Below, one piece after another: positions 1 through 9,547 of a DNA stretch of 64,000 bases. Source of the stretch: Duganella aceris (lineage in GTDB: Bacteria; Pseudomonadota; Gammaproteobacteria; Burkholderiales; Burkholderiaceae_D); contig NZ_JAADJT010000017.1 in the NCBI RefSeq assembly GCF_011090165.1, forward strand, positions 38,041-102,040, written 5' to 3'. Position numbers and translations under genes: made by a program. Under the pieces are notes generated by a model. That model searched no databases. It had not been told where the DNA came from and saw nothing but the letters and a program-made list of their open reading frames with translations. Each line of letters starts with the position of its first letter. The stretch's first letter is position 1.

Positions 1-1039
1 GCGGATAATGCGACATGCGCACCGCGTTCATGTTCATCTCCTTCATCAGCTTCGCATCCAGGTAGCTCAACTCCTTGCTGCTGGCGCGGCCGGAAGTCGG
101 CCAGATGGTATGCCGGTTCGAACCCTTCAAGCGCACCTTGGCGCCGTTGACGTAGACGCCATCACGCGGCCGCAGCTCGATGGTGCGGAAGCCGATCACC
201 TTGCTGACCTCATGCGCCACCCTGGCGCCGTCCATCAACTGGAAGCGCACCTGATAGCGCTGCGGTTGCTCCGCCGACCAAGGCACAACGCGGTCAAAAT
301 GGCCACGCACATGCGCCCTGCCATCGATCACCTCGGCGCGCATCTCCTTGCCCAGCGCCTTGCCCTGCAAAGTGCTGACCCGCGCCACCACCTTGCCGGC
401 CGCCGCGCCCGCGAGGAACACGTCCGCTTCGAAGTCGCCGGTATGCGTGGCGTCCAGGCTCACACGCTCGATATTGATTGGCGGCTTAGCCTCCAGCCAC
501 ACCGGCCGGTAGATACCGCTGAACAGCCAGAAGTCCGAACTGCGCTCGGCGCGATTGACCGACGCGTTGGCGGAATAACGGTTGACCGTCACCTCCAGCT
601 GATTGGCCTCGCCGGGCTTGAGCAGCCGCGAGATATCGTAGCGGAATTCGTAGAATCCGCCCTGATGCACCGCGCCGGCCGTCTGCCCGTTGACCTTGAC
701 CAGCGTATCCGTCATCGAAGCGCCGAACACGATGTCGACCTGCTTGCCGCGCCAGCCGGCGGGCACATTGAATTGATAACGATAGATGCCGGTCTTGTCC
801 GGCGCCGGATCCTTCTCCCAATCGTTGGAATAGCGGTAGGTGCCGAAGCCCTCCATCTCCCAGTTCGACGGCACCGGTATCTTCTTCCACGCGCCGCTGT
901 TGCGGCCACCATCGACGAAGAACTCCCAGTCGACGCGATGATCCTTGTCCGTGCCGCTCAGGTACTGCACCTGCGTCGGTTCCGCGAAACACTGGCCGCC
1001 GAGCACCAGTAATAGTATGCCCAGCAGCCGCTTCATCAT
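1..1039 (-). CDS. GH2 family beta-galactosidase-like glycosidase (partial, runs off the window)
   Basis: My minus-strand translation from 1039 gives an N-terminal signal peptide (MMKRLLGILLLVLGGQCFA), then a GH2 sugar-binding domain with VPSNWEMEGFG and a jelly-roll around residues 40-200. An immunoglobulin-like domain follows, and the start of the TIM barrel ends in NAVRMSHYP near residue 340, the GH2 signature. The catalytic Glu residues lie beyond the window. It starts ATGATGA, overlapping the stop of the upstream GH95 gene by four bases, so it is the last visible gene of the xyloglucan operon. GH2 members include beta-galactosidases, beta-mannosidases and beta-glucuronidases; in this setting removal of terminal galactose from xyloglucan side chains is the likeliest role, but substrate is inferred from context only. 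Confidence 0.85.
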   Translation of the reverse strand, partial: MMKRLLGILLLVLGGQCFAEPTQVQYLSGTDKDHRVDWEFFVDGGRNSGAWKKIPVPSNWEMEGFGTYRYSNDWEKDPAPDKTGIYRYQFNVPAGWRGKQVDIVFGASMTDTLVKVNGQTAGAVHQGGFYEFRYDISRLLKPGEANQLEVTVNRYSANASVNRAERSSDFWLFSGIYRPVWLEAKPPINIERVSLDATHTGDFEADVFLAGAAAGKVVARVSTLQGKALGKEMRAEVIDGRAHVRGHFDRVVPWSAEQPQRYQVRFQLMDGARVAHEVSKVIGFRTIELRPRDGVYVNGAKVRLKGSNRHTIWPTSGRASSKELSYLDAKLMKEMNMNAVRMSHYP

Positions 1040-3396
1040 AGTTTCGCTCCCAAACGTTTGCTCTCACCGACCTTCAGATTCAACGGCACCACCTTGTCGC
1101 CATAGCGCACCTTGCCGGCGCCCTCGCCCGCTGTGCGGCGTATCGTGGCGGAAGTCAGCTTGCCCTTGGCCCACGCCAGGTCGACCTCATAGCCGCCGCG
1201 CGCGCGCAAGCCCTTGACCGAACCGTCCGGCCACGCCGACGGCAGCGCCGGCAGCAAATGCAGCTCGCCGGTCTGCGATTGCAGCAGCATCTCGCACATG
1301 GCGGCGGTGGCGCCGAAGTTACCGTCGATCTGGAACGGCGGATGCGCGTCGAACATGTTCGGATACGTGCCGCCGGCGTTGTTGGATTCCGTGCCCTTGC
1401 CGCTCTGCTGCGCCGCGCGCGCGCCCGGCTTGGCCAGCTGCCCGCGCAGCATCTTGTAGGCGTGATCGCCGTCGAGCAGACGCGCCCAGTAGGCGGTCTT
1501 CCACGCCATCGACCAGCCGGTGCCGGCGTCGCCGCGACTGTCCAGCGACACGCGCGCGGCGGCCGCCAGTTCAGGCGTCTTGGTCGGCGAGATCTGGCGG
1601 CCGGGGAACAGGCCAAACAGATGCGACACATGGCGATGCGTATCGCCCGGCTTGTCGAGCACAGGATCGTTCTTCTCGTCCATCCACTCCAGCAGCTGGC
1701 CCCAGCTGCCGACGCGCGGCGCGGCAAGCTTGTCGCGCATCGCGGCGATGCGGTCGCGGTACTCGGTGTCGCCCAGCGCATCGGCGGCGTCGACGGTGTT
1801 GTTGAACAGGTCCCAGATGATCTCCTGGTCGTAGGTCACGCCGTCCTCGATCGGGCCGTGTTCCGGCGACCAGCCCAGCGGCGCCACCAGGCGGCCGTCC
1901 GGCAGCCGCTTCAGATAATCCTCCCAGAACGCCACCGCCTCCCGCATCACCGGATAGGCGACGTCGCGCAGATAAGCCTTGTCCTGCGTGTAGGCGTAGT
2001 GTTCCCAGAAGTGCTGCGCATACCAGGCGTTGCCGGTCTTGTTCCACACATAGCCCATCGCGCCGAAGGGATTCGACTCGGTGCGCACGGTCCAGCCGCG
2101 CACCGCCTTGCCGGAGGCGCCGACGAAGGTCTCCTCGCGCTGCACGGCGACGCCGCTCAGGTCCGGCGGCGCCATCGCCACCGAGGCCGGATCGGCGATG
2201 GCCTTGGCGGCCGTGTCGGCGATCAGCTGGCGGTAGACCGGCGCCATACCCTGCACGAAATTCAGGAACGGCAGCGCGTTCTGCGACAGGTTGGCCGGTT
2301 CCGCAGGCCAGTAGTTCATCTGGATGTTGATGTTGGTGTGATAGTCCGAATTCCACGGCGGCGTCAGGCTGTTGTTCCACAGGCCTTGCAAATTGGCCGG
2401 CAGCGCATCGCGCGAGCTGGAGATCAGCAGGTAGCGGCCGTACTGGAAGAACTGCGCCTCCAGCCCGGGATCGTTGCCCTCGGCGGTGTAGGTTTCGATG
2501 CGCTTGTCGGTACTCAGCGCGCGACGCTGCGGCGAGGCGGCGCCGAAGTCCACCTTCATGCGGTCGAACTGGGCTTGGAAATCCTTCTGGTGCTCGGCCA
2601 GCAGCGCCGGCCAGGGACGCCCGGCGGCGCTGACCTGCGCCGTCACGCGCGGCAGCGGATGCTCGCCCTGGAAGCGCTTCGCCGCGTCCAGCACGTAGCT
2701 GGTGCCGGCGCCGAGGATCAGCGTCACCGCGTCGCTGCCGGTGAAGGTGATCTTGTTGCCGTCGATGGCCAGCGTGCCGCCCTCGTTGAGCACCTGCACC
2801 TGGCTGGCGTAGTCCATCGCATTGGTGCTGGGCGTCTTGCCCTTGCCGCGCAGCGAGCCGGTGGCGACGATGCGGTTGCCCAGCGCGTTGATCTGCGCAT
2901 CGTGCATGTCGGTCAGCTCGATCGATCCGGTGTACTGGCCGCGTTTATCGGCCGTCAGCCGCAGCGCGATCACCTGCGCCGGATAGCTGGCGAAGGCCTC
3001 GCGCTTGAACTTGATGCCGGCGTGGGTGTAGCTGACGGTGTGCAGGCTATGGCCGATGTCGAGCTGACGGGCGTAGGCGGTGGTGCCCTGCTCGTGGCCC
3101 GGCAGGTTGACGTACAGGTCGCCGAACGGCTGATACGCCCCCATCGCCTTGTCGTCGCCAGTCCATAGCGTGATGTCGTTGAATTGCAGGCGCTCGCGCG
3201 CCAGCTGGCCGAAGATCATCGCCCCGATGCGGCCATTGCCGATCGGGAGCGCCTCCTTCTCCCAGCCCGCCGCCGTATCCGGCGCCGGCTGCGTGTAACG
3301 CAAGGCCAGGTCGCCGGCGGCCGGCGCGGCCGCCGCCGCAGCGATGACGCCGAACGCGGCGGCGCCGGCCAGGGCGATGCGCAGTACGCCCTTCAT
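1036..3396 (-). CDS. GH95 alpha-L-fucosidase (or alpha-L-galactosidase)
   Basis: A 786-residue secreted or periplasmic protein with an Ala-rich signal peptide (residues 1-25). The N-terminal GH95 beta-sandwich contains LPIGNGRIGAM and NDITLWTGDD. The (alpha/alpha)6 catalytic domain carries the family marks NINIQMNYWPAE (near residue 355, holding the two Asn that assist catalysis in GH95), GWSPEHGP (near 510, the general acid Glu) and HPPFQIDGNFG (near 687). Length is typical of the family. GH95 enzymes remove alpha-1,2-L-fucose from xyloglucan side chains, and some act on L-galactose. The gene overlaps both neighbours by ATGA junctions, so translation is coupled. Its place beside GH31 and GH35 matches afc95A of the Cellvibrio japonicus xyloglucan locus. 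Confidence 0.93.
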   Translation of the reverse strand: MKGVLRIALAGAAAFGVIAAAAAAPAAGDLALRYTQPAPDTAAGWEKEALPIGNGRIGAMIFGQLARERLQFNDITLWTGDDKAMGAYQPFGDLYVNLPGHEQGTTAYARQLDIGHSLHTVSYTHAGIKFKREAFASYPAQVIALRLTADKRGQYTGSIELTDMHDAQINALGNRIVATGSLRGKGKTPSTNAMDYASQVQVLNEGGTLAIDGNKITFTGSDAVTLILGAGTSYVLDAAKRFQGEHPLPRVTAQVSAAGRPWPALLAEHQKDFQAQFDRMKVDFGAASPQRRALSTDKRIETYTAEGNDPGLEAQFFQYGRYLLISSSRDALPANLQGLWNNSLTPPWNSDYHTNINIQMNYWPAEPANLSQNALPFLNFVQGMAPVYRQLIADTAAKAIADPASVAMAPPDLSGVAVQREETFVGASGKAVRGWTVRTESNPFGAMGYVWNKTGNAWYAQHFWEHYAYTQDKAYLRDVAYPVMREAVAFWEDYLKRLPDGRLVAPLGWSPEHGPIEDGVTYDQEIIWDLFNNTVDAADALGDTEYRDRIAAMRDKLAAPRVGSWGQLLEWMDEKNDPVLDKPGDTHRHVSHLFGLFPGRQISPTKTPELAAAARVSLDSRGDAGTGWSMAWKTAYWARLLDGDHAYKMLRGQLAKPGARAAQQSGKGTESNNAGGTYPNMFDAHPPFQIDGNFGATAAMCEMLLQSQTGELHLLPALPSAWPDGSVKGLRARGGYEVDLAWAKGKLTSATIRRTAGEGAGKVRYGDKVVPLNLKVGESKRLGAKL

Positions 3397-4946
3397 TTCG
3401 GCGAAATCTTGACCAGCACGACGTCGTTGGCGCGCATCGTCACCTTGACGCTGGCGACGCCGCTCTTGCCGACGCGGACCACGCTGTCCTGTGCCCGGTC
3501 CACCGTCTGCGCATTGAGCGCCGCGACCTGCTGCGCCGTCAGCGTCTTGGGCGAGCCCATTTCCAGATACGCCGTATGCGCATCGTTGGCCTTGAAGCCG
3601 GTGCGCTGCACGCTGACCGCATACTCACCCGGCTTGAAGCCCTTCAGATCCAGGCTGACCGGTTTGGACGCGCGGGTCGGCTGCACCGTGGTGTAGAAAC
3701 CGCGATTGCTCCGGTCTTGCTTCGGCGTCTGGAAATCCCAGGCCAGCACCTGCACGCCACGCCCATCGCGCGCCACATAACTTTGCGTATCGGCCGTCTT
3801 CAACTCCGTATCGCCCAACTGGTTCAGATACTTGTAGGCGAACCACGACGGCTTGCGTATCCCCTGCGGATTCATCAAACCGAAGCCGCCCTCGAACGGC
3901 GCGGTCGGCGGACCGGGCTCCTCGAACAGATCGCTGTAGGTCCAATAGCTCATGCCCTGCACCAGCCCCTCGGTGGCTTTGAGCTTGCTCAGGATGTAGG
4001 CCGCGCTGATGTACGAATCATGCACCGGATCGCGCGGCGTATAGCTGGTGCTCCACTCGGTGAAGTACAGCGGCATCGCCGCGTGCCCGGCGGCGACCAT
4101 CTGCTGCCGCACATTGCGCACATCGCCGATGATGGCGTCCGGCTTCGGCGACAGCTTGGTGTCCTCCTTGCCGCTCTCGTCGAGGAAGCCACCGTCCACG
4201 CCATAGGTATGGGTGGTGACGAAATCAACCGCCGCGCCGGACGCCTTGGCATGCGCCAGGAACTCCGGCACCCAGGCCGCGCCGGCGGTGGACGGACCGC
4301 CCACCTTCAGCGCCGGATCGATGTTCTTGATGGTGCGCGAAGTGATGTCGAACAGCTCGAAATACACCTTCTGGTCCGCCTTCTCCCAGAAGCCATCGAG
4401 GTTAGGCTCGTTCCACACCTCGAAGAACCAGCTGCGCACCTCCTCCTTGCCGTAGCGCTGCTGCACGTGGCGCACGAAGGCATCCACCAGCCCTGCCCAC
4501 TTCTGCGGATCCGGATGCGAGGTGTTGCCCTTCCAGTAGAAGATGCTCAGGTCCGAGCTGCGCATCGCCAGCGGCGTGAAGCCCAGCTCCACAAACGGCT
4601 TGACGCCGATCTTCAGCAGCTGGTCGTACAGATAATCGAGCTTGGTCCAGTCGTAGACCGGCTTGCCGTCGACTTCTTTGTAGGTACCCAGCACGTCGTG
4701 GAAGATGGCGTGGAAGCGGATGTAGCGGAAGCCCAGTTCGTCCTTGGCGGTCTTCAGCTGCGCCAGGCTGTCGTCGCGGATCAGCGTGCCCGGATAATCG
4801 GAGCCGACCGACAGATCGGCGAAACGGTCGCGCGGCGCCGAAGCCCCGCCAAGATCGACCGGAATGCGGCGGACATCGGCGGCGCCGGCGGCACCGGCGG
4901 CCACCGCGAACAACAGGGAGAGTGCGATATGTCGGTTCATGATCAA
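3393..4946 (-). CDS. GH39 beta-xylosidase-like glycosidase
   Basis: A 517-residue protein with a signal peptide ending near AAGAAGA (residue 22). The (beta/alpha)8 barrel carries FFEVWNEPNLDGFW with acid/base Glu180 and LYFTEWSTSY with nucleophile Glu297, both typical of GH39. A beta-sandwich domain fills the last 120 residues. GH39 includes beta-xylosidases and alpha-L-iduronidases; the first is far likelier in a plant-polysaccharide operon. GH39 is not part of the classical Cellvibrio xyloglucan set, so it may release xylose or arabinose from decorated side chains or let the operon take xylan fragments. It overlaps GH31 upstream and GH95 downstream by four bases each. Confidence 0.9.
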   Translation of the reverse strand: MIMNRHIALSLLFAVAAGAAGAADVRRIPVDLGGASAPRDRFADLSVGSDYPGTLIRDDSLAQLKTAKDELGFRYIRFHAIFHDVLGTYKEVDGKPVYDWTKLDYLYDQLLKIGVKPFVELGFTPLAMRSSDLSIFYWKGNTSHPDPQKWAGLVDAFVRHVQQRYGKEEVRSWFFEVWNEPNLDGFWEKADQKVYFELFDITSRTIKNIDPALKVGGPSTAGAAWVPEFLAHAKASGAAVDFVTTHTYGVDGGFLDESGKEDTKLSPKPDAIIGDVRNVRQQMVAAGHAAMPLYFTEWSTSYTPRDPVHDSYISAAYILSKLKATEGLVQGMSYWTYSDLFEEPGPPTAPFEGGFGLMNPQGIRKPSWFAYKYLNQLGDTELKTADTQSYVARDGRGVQVLAWDFQTPKQDRSNRGFYTTVQPTRASKPVSLDLKGFKPGEYAVSVQRTGFKANDAHTAYLEMGSPKTLTAQQVAALNAQTVDRAQDSVVRVGKSGVASVKVTMRANDVVLVKISPK

Positions 4947-7822
4947 CGCTTCACGGTGATGGCCTTGCCGTCGTAGCTGACGGATTTATCGGACGCCTCG
5001 AAATTGTCGGCGCTGGACATGCCGGCCTTGATGAAGCGCAGCTTGAACTCGCGCTTCGCCACCATGCCCTTGTACTGCCCCACGCGCGCGCCGATGCTGA
5101 CCACGCCGGTTTTGTCGTTGTAGCTCAGCGGAATGCGGCTGAACTCACCCCGCAGATAGGCGTTGCTGACGCCATCATCCTCGTACAGACTGAATTTGCC
5201 GTCGGCCCCGGTGTAGACGTTCAGCGTGATCGCCGCATCCGGCTTCTCGTCCACATACTGCGTCACCGGACCGACCGGCAGGATCGCGCCGGCCTTGACC
5301 AGCAGCGGCATGCGCGTCTCCGGCGCCTTGATGGCCGCCTTGCTGCCGCCCTTGTGCAGCTCACCGGTATAGAAGTCGTACCAGTCCGCACCCTTCGGCA
5401 TGTAGACATCGCGCTCGCGCGCACCATACACGTAGACCGGCGCCACCAGCAGATCATGGCCGAACAGATACTGGTCGGCGATGTTCTTGACCGCCTCGTC
5501 GTTCGGGAAGTCCATCACCAGGCCGCGCATCATGGTGCCGGCCTCGTGGTGCGTGGTCGCGGCGGTCGAATAAATATAAGGCATCAAGCGATAGCGCAGC
5601 TTGTCGTACCAGACCATTGACTCGCGCATAGGCGAGCCTTCTGGCGAGATCAGATGGATCTCGCGCTTGACCACCTCGCCGTGCGAGCGGAACAACGGCG
5701 ACAGCGCGCCGAACTGGAACCAGCGCAGATTCAGTTCGCGCCATTCCTTCAAATCCTCGGCCGAACCCTGGTTGGCCGCCGTGACGCGGTTCTCCTGCGC
5801 CGAGCCGACATCGCCGACCTGGAAGCGCACTTCCTGCGCATAGCCGCCGATATCGTGGGTCCAGTTCGGAATCCCCGACATCGACAGGCTGACGCCGGCC
5901 GAGATCTGGTCGTACAGATTGTTCCAGCGGCTCGCCACATCGCCGCTCCACAGCGCGGTCGCATTGCGCTGGATGCCGGCGAAACCGGAACGCGACAGGA
6001 TGAACTGACGCTTCTCCGGCTGCTCTTGTTTCAGGCCGTCGTAGAAGCCGCCGGTATGCACCAGGCTATACGGATTGAAGGTGATCTCGCCGCCGCCATA
6101 CACGGTCGGGCCGATCAGCTTCTTGAAATCGGCGGGACGGGTGTTGGACAGCACGTCCGGCTCGGTGTTGTCCATCCACCACGCGTCGAAGCCCAGGTCC
6201 ACCAGCTTCGGCTTCATCTGCTTGAAGTACATCTCGCGCGCGCCCTTGGTGTACGGATCGTAGTGGCTGTTCTTGTAGCCCGGCCCGACCCAATCCAGGT
6301 CGCCGTTGGCCACGTTCTTGGTCCACATATAACCCTTGGACGCCAGCTCCTTGTAGTTGGCGGTGTTGTCGTAGAACTTGCCCCAGATCGAAATCATGAT
6401 GCGCGCGTTGTTCTTGTGGACCTCGTCCACCATGCCCTTCGGATCCGGGAAGCGCGCCTTGTCGAAGTCGTGCGAACCCCAGCCGTTCTCCGGCCAGTAG
6501 AACCAGTCCTGCACCATGTTATCCACCGGCCAGCCCTGCTTGCGGTATTCGCGCAGCACGCCGAGCAGCTGCTCCTGCGTCTCGTAGCGCTGGCGCGACT
6601 GCCAGAAGCCGTAGGCCCACTTCGGCATCATCGGCGCCTCGCCGGTCAGGTGGCGATAGCCGGCGATGACCTTGTCGATGCTGGTCTCGCCGTTGATGAC
6701 GTAGTAGTTGATGCTCTCCGCGACTTCCGACGAGAAGGTCAGCGAATGCCGCTCCGGCGCCGGCAACGGATCGTTGTGGGTCATGGCCACCATGCCGCCG
6801 GACGGCTTCCACTCCAGGTGCAGCTTGACCGGCTTGCCGGCCTCGAACTTCTGCTCGAAGTTGTGGTACCACGGATTCCAGCCCTGGCGCCACACGTCCA
6901 TCACCTGCTTGCCGTCGATATCCAGCTTGGCGTAGTCCGACGCGTACAGCTGCATCTTGTGCACGCCGGTCTTGTCCGACGTGAGCGTCGCATCCCACAC
7001 CACCTTGACGCCATTGGCTTTCTTCGGATCGCCCAGCTCCTTCGGCCAGTTCTCGGCCACGTCCTTCAGGTACTGGTAGGCGATGTCTTTTTCCTGGCGC
7101 GTCAGCACCAGCTTGCCGTCGACGTAGTAGCGCGCGGTCAGACCGCCCGGCTTGCCCTCGTCGTCGACCAGCTTCAGGTCGCGGCTCAGGAAGCCGTAAG
7201 GCTTGGCGTCGCCGAAGCGCGAGATAGCATTGTTGTCCCACAGGACGCCATAGTTCTTGTCGGAGACGATGAACGGCACCGCGATCACCATATTGTGCTG
7301 CATCAGCAGCACGTCCTCGCCGTTCAGGTTCATCTGGCCGTTCTGGTGCTGACCCAGGCCGTAGTAGGCGTCCTTGGTGCCGTGGTTGAAGCCCTGCTTC
7401 ACCGCCAGGAAAGGCTTGCCGTCGACATCGACCGGCGCGATCGATTCCGAGGCCTGGCTCAGGAAGGCCTTGCCGGCCGCGTTGAAGAACTTGACCTCGC
7501 CGGTCGCCAGCGACACCGCCGCCGAAATCTTCTTCGCCTTCAGCGTGACCTGGTCCTTGCCGGACGCCGCGACGCTGAAGTTACCGCTAACAGGAGCGGC
7601 CACGGTCATCAGCGACGGCGTGAGCGCCTTGCCGGCTTGATCCAGCTTCACCACGTGGATGATGTTGTCACCCATGACCTCCAGCCGCACTTCGCGCGCC
7701 GCGCCGCCGTCGGGCTTGACCACCACGCCGGCCGGGATTTTTTCGAAGGTGCCGGCCAGCGACTGGCCGGACATCATCACGGCCAGGCACGACGCCGCAT
7801 ACGCTATCGCTTTGATTTGCAT
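4943..7822 (-). CDS. xyl31A: GH31 alpha-xylosidase with PA14 insert
   Basis: Start chosen at MQIKAIAYAASC because GGAGAC lies six to seven bases upstream and a signal peptide follows; this gives 959 residues. After the N-terminal GH31 beta-sandwich a PA14-like insert (about residues 225-360, with LTARYYVDGK and DGKQVMDVWRQGW) precedes the barrel. The catalytic barrel holds WWMDNTEPD with the nucleophile Asp near residue 550, and further on RSGFAGIQRNATALWSGD with the acid/base Asp. This PA14-GH31 layout is known from the C. japonicus xyloglucan alpha-xylosidase Xyl31A, where PA14 favours longer oligosaccharides. The predicted reaction is removal of alpha-1,6-xylose from the non-reducing end of xyloglucan oligosaccharides, probably in the periplasm or at the outer membrane. 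Confidence 0.93.
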   Translation of the reverse strand: MQIKAIAYAASCLAVMMSGQSLAGTFEKIPAGVVVKPDGGAAREVRLEVMGDNIIHVVKLDQAGKALTPSLMTVAAPVSGNFSVAASGKDQVTLKAKKISAAVSLATGEVKFFNAAGKAFLSQASESIAPVDVDGKPFLAVKQGFNHGTKDAYYGLGQHQNGQMNLNGEDVLLMQHNMVIAVPFIVSDKNYGVLWDNNAISRFGDAKPYGFLSRDLKLVDDEGKPGGLTARYYVDGKLVLTRQEKDIAYQYLKDVAENWPKELGDPKKANGVKVVWDATLTSDKTGVHKMQLYASDYAKLDIDGKQVMDVWRQGWNPWYHNFEQKFEAGKPVKLHLEWKPSGGMVAMTHNDPLPAPERHSLTFSSEVAESINYYVINGETSIDKVIAGYRHLTGEAPMMPKWAYGFWQSRQRYETQEQLLGVLREYRKQGWPVDNMVQDWFYWPENGWGSHDFDKARFPDPKGMVDEVHKNNARIMISIWGKFYDNTANYKELASKGYMWTKNVANGDLDWVGPGYKNSHYDPYTKGAREMYFKQMKPKLVDLGFDAWWMDNTEPDVLSNTRPADFKKLIGPTVYGGGEITFNPYSLVHTGGFYDGLKQEQPEKRQFILSRSGFAGIQRNATALWSGDVASRWNNLYDQISAGVSLSMSGIPNWTHDIGGYAQEVRFQVGDVGSAQENRVTAANQGSAEDLKEWRELNLRWFQFGALSPLFRSHGEVVKREIHLISPEGSPMRESMVWYDKLRYRLMPYIYSTAATTHHEAGTMMRGLVMDFPNDEAVKNIADQYLFGHDLLVAPVYVYGARERDVYMPKGADWYDFYTGELHKGGSKAAIKAPETRMPLLVKAGAILPVGPVTQYVDEKPDAAITLNVYTGADGKFSLYEDDGVSNAYLRGEFSRIPLSYNDKTGVVSIGARVGQYKGMVAKREFKLRFIKAGMSSADNFEASDKSVSYDGKAITVKR

Positions 7823-7846
7823 CTTGTCTCCAATTTTTTTTGTAAT

Positions 7847-7874
7847 CGTCATTCCCGCGCAGGCGGGAACGACG
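7847..7874. repeat. dRS3-like inverted repeat between GH35 and GH31
   Basis: Arms 7847-7858 and 7863-7874 pair at 11 of 12 positions with a four-base loop, centred on ATTCCC...GGGAAC. It resembles the ATTCCC-N8-GGGAAT class of small dispersed repeats common in Neisseria and other proteobacteria. It fills the 60-bp gap between the GH35 stop and the GH31 start inside one operon. In RNA it would form a strong hairpin without a U-tract, so mRNA processing or differential stability is more likely than termination. Confidence 0.6.
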
Positions 7875-7882
7875 CGTGGCCG

Positions 7883-9526
7883 TCAGTAAGTGCCGACCGT
7901 GACCTTCAACACCACCGGATTGCCGGTCAGGTTCAAGCCGTAGTCGGTCTGGTCGCCGTTCCAGTTGCGCTCCATGACCCACTTGCCGGCCTTGTCGTAA
8001 TGACCCTCCTCCACCCGCGCCCACATCGACGGCTTGCCGTCGGCATGATCGATCTTCACGCGCGCGTATTGACCGACGATGATGAACTCATTCTCGCCGG
8101 TCTGCGCGATCGAGACGCCGCCGTTCGGCTTCTCGGTGTTGGCCGGCAGGTCCTTGACGTTCTTGAAGTATTCGCGCTCGCCGAACTGCCACTCGCGGAA
8201 CGAGATGGTCGCCTTCCAGCCCTTCATCGCCACGGTCTGCGGCTCGCGGTCGTCGCCCTCGGCCACGCCGTAGGTGCGGCCTTCGAAGGCCCACTTCGAC
8301 CACTGCCGCTCCATCGGCCGGAACGCCGCGAAGATCTTACCGAACGGCTCCACCATGGTCTTGTCGGCCGCCTTGTGCCCCAACGGGAAATTGCTGTAGT
8401 CCGAATAGTCGATGCCGAACGGCGAGAAGTTGATCGCGCCGCGACCCAGCACCAGATAGGCGTAGCGCACATACTCCGGCGCGTTGCCCATCTCCGGCAC
8501 GGCCAGCGGATTATCCGGCCGCTGGAAGCGGTCCAGCGTGGCGGCGAACTTCTTCGAATCGTGGCTGTAGATGTCCGGCGCCAGGAAATCGATGGCCGGC
8601 GCGGCGGCGCGGTAGATCTCGATCACATCGTAGGTCGGCCCGCCGCTGGCGAAGTTCTTGTTCCACGGCTTGACCGGATTCTCCAGCGGATCGCGGATCG
8701 AATTGTTGACGTACATCGGCAGGTTGTAGACCGCGCGTCCCGCCTTGGCGATCTCGCCGATGTAGCTGGCGATCGAATACGCATGGAAGTACTCGTCGGC
8801 GTAGCCGCCGTAGACCTGCTTCCAGCTGCCGCTGGCGGCCAGCGCCACCGGCGATTTTTTGCGCTTCAACACCTCGGCCGGCACCGGCTGGTTGAACTGC
8901 GCCTCGGCGCGGGCGCCGTAGTCGCGCACGAAGCCGTAGGTGCCGACCTCGTTCTCGACCTGCATCATGATCACGGAGCGGTCCACCGAATCGATCTTCT
9001 TGATATGCTCCATCAACGCCACGAAGGCCTTCTTGTCGGCCTTCAGCGTCTCTTCGCCCTGCGGCGACAGGCAGTAAATCGGCTTGCCGTCCTTGTCCAG
9101 CATGCGCGGGAAGCGCTGGTTGTCCAGCTTGACCCACTCCGGCGCGTAATTCGGGCCGGTGTTCTTCCAGGTGCCGAACCACAGCAGCACCAGGCGCACC
9201 TTGTTCTTGCGCGCCTCCGCCACCAGCGTATCGACGTAGCTGAAATCGAACTTGCCTTCCACCTGCTCGATCTGTTCCCACGCCACCGGGATTTCAAGCG
9301 TGTTGGCGTTCATGTCCTTGATCGCCGGCCAGACCTTTTTCAAGGCCGCCGGATAGTTACTGGAATTCTGCGCCTGACCGCCGAACATGACAAAAGGCGC
9401 GCCGTCCACCATCAAGGCGTAACGGCCATCCTTCTGCACCAGTTCGGGGATGGGAGCGGCCGCCGCGCCAGCTGCGGCCAACAAGAGACTGAGGGAGCTT
9501 ACAAGCTGGCGGGCGGTTTGCTTCAT
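7883..9526 (-). CDS. bgl35A: GH35 beta-galactosidase
   Basis: A 547-residue protein with a signal peptide ending at AAGAAAA (residue 24). The barrel carries GGQAQNSSNYP, IMMQVENEVGTYG with the acid/base Glu193, and LAVPEMGNAPEY with the nucleophile Glu345, as in GH35. A C-terminal beta domain of the type seen in short bacterial GH35 enzymes follows. It would cleave beta-1,2-galactose from xyloglucan side chains, exposing xylose to GH31. It starts 21 bp after the TonB receptor gene, and the order receptor-GH35-GH31 is the one found in the C. japonicus xyloglucan locus. Confidence 0.92.
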   Translation of the reverse strand: MKQTARQLVSSLSLLLAAAGAAAAPIPELVQKDGRYALMVDGAPFVMFGGQAQNSSNYPAALKKVWPAIKDMNANTLEIPVAWEQIEQVEGKFDFSYVDTLVAEARKNKVRLVLLWFGTWKNTGPNYAPEWVKLDNQRFPRMLDKDGKPIYCLSPQGEETLKADKKAFVALMEHIKKIDSVDRSVIMMQVENEVGTYGFVRDYGARAEAQFNQPVPAEVLKRKKSPVALAASGSWKQVYGGYADEYFHAYSIASYIGEIAKAGRAVYNLPMYVNNSIRDPLENPVKPWNKNFASGGPTYDVIEIYRAAAPAIDFLAPDIYSHDSKKFAATLDRFQRPDNPLAVPEMGNAPEYVRYAYLVLGRGAINFSPFGIDYSDYSNFPLGHKAADKTMVEPFGKIFAAFRPMERQWSKWAFEGRTYGVAEGDDREPQTVAMKGWKATISFREWQFGEREYFKNVKDLPANTEKPNGGVSIAQTGENEFIIVGQYARVKIDHADGKPSMWARVEEGHYDKAGKWVMERNWNGDQTDYGLNLTGNPVVLKVTVGTY

Positions 9527-9547
9527 CTGGTCAAAGCCTTTCGTAGG

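Noticed and set aside
1258..3168. 636-codon plus-strand frame
   Set aside because: Antisense to the GH95 gene, low-complexity Arg/His/Val composition.
4943..7852. GH31 start at 7852
   Set aside because: The ten extra residues are coded by the region before a good GGAGAC ribosome-binding site; the signal peptide begins at 7822.
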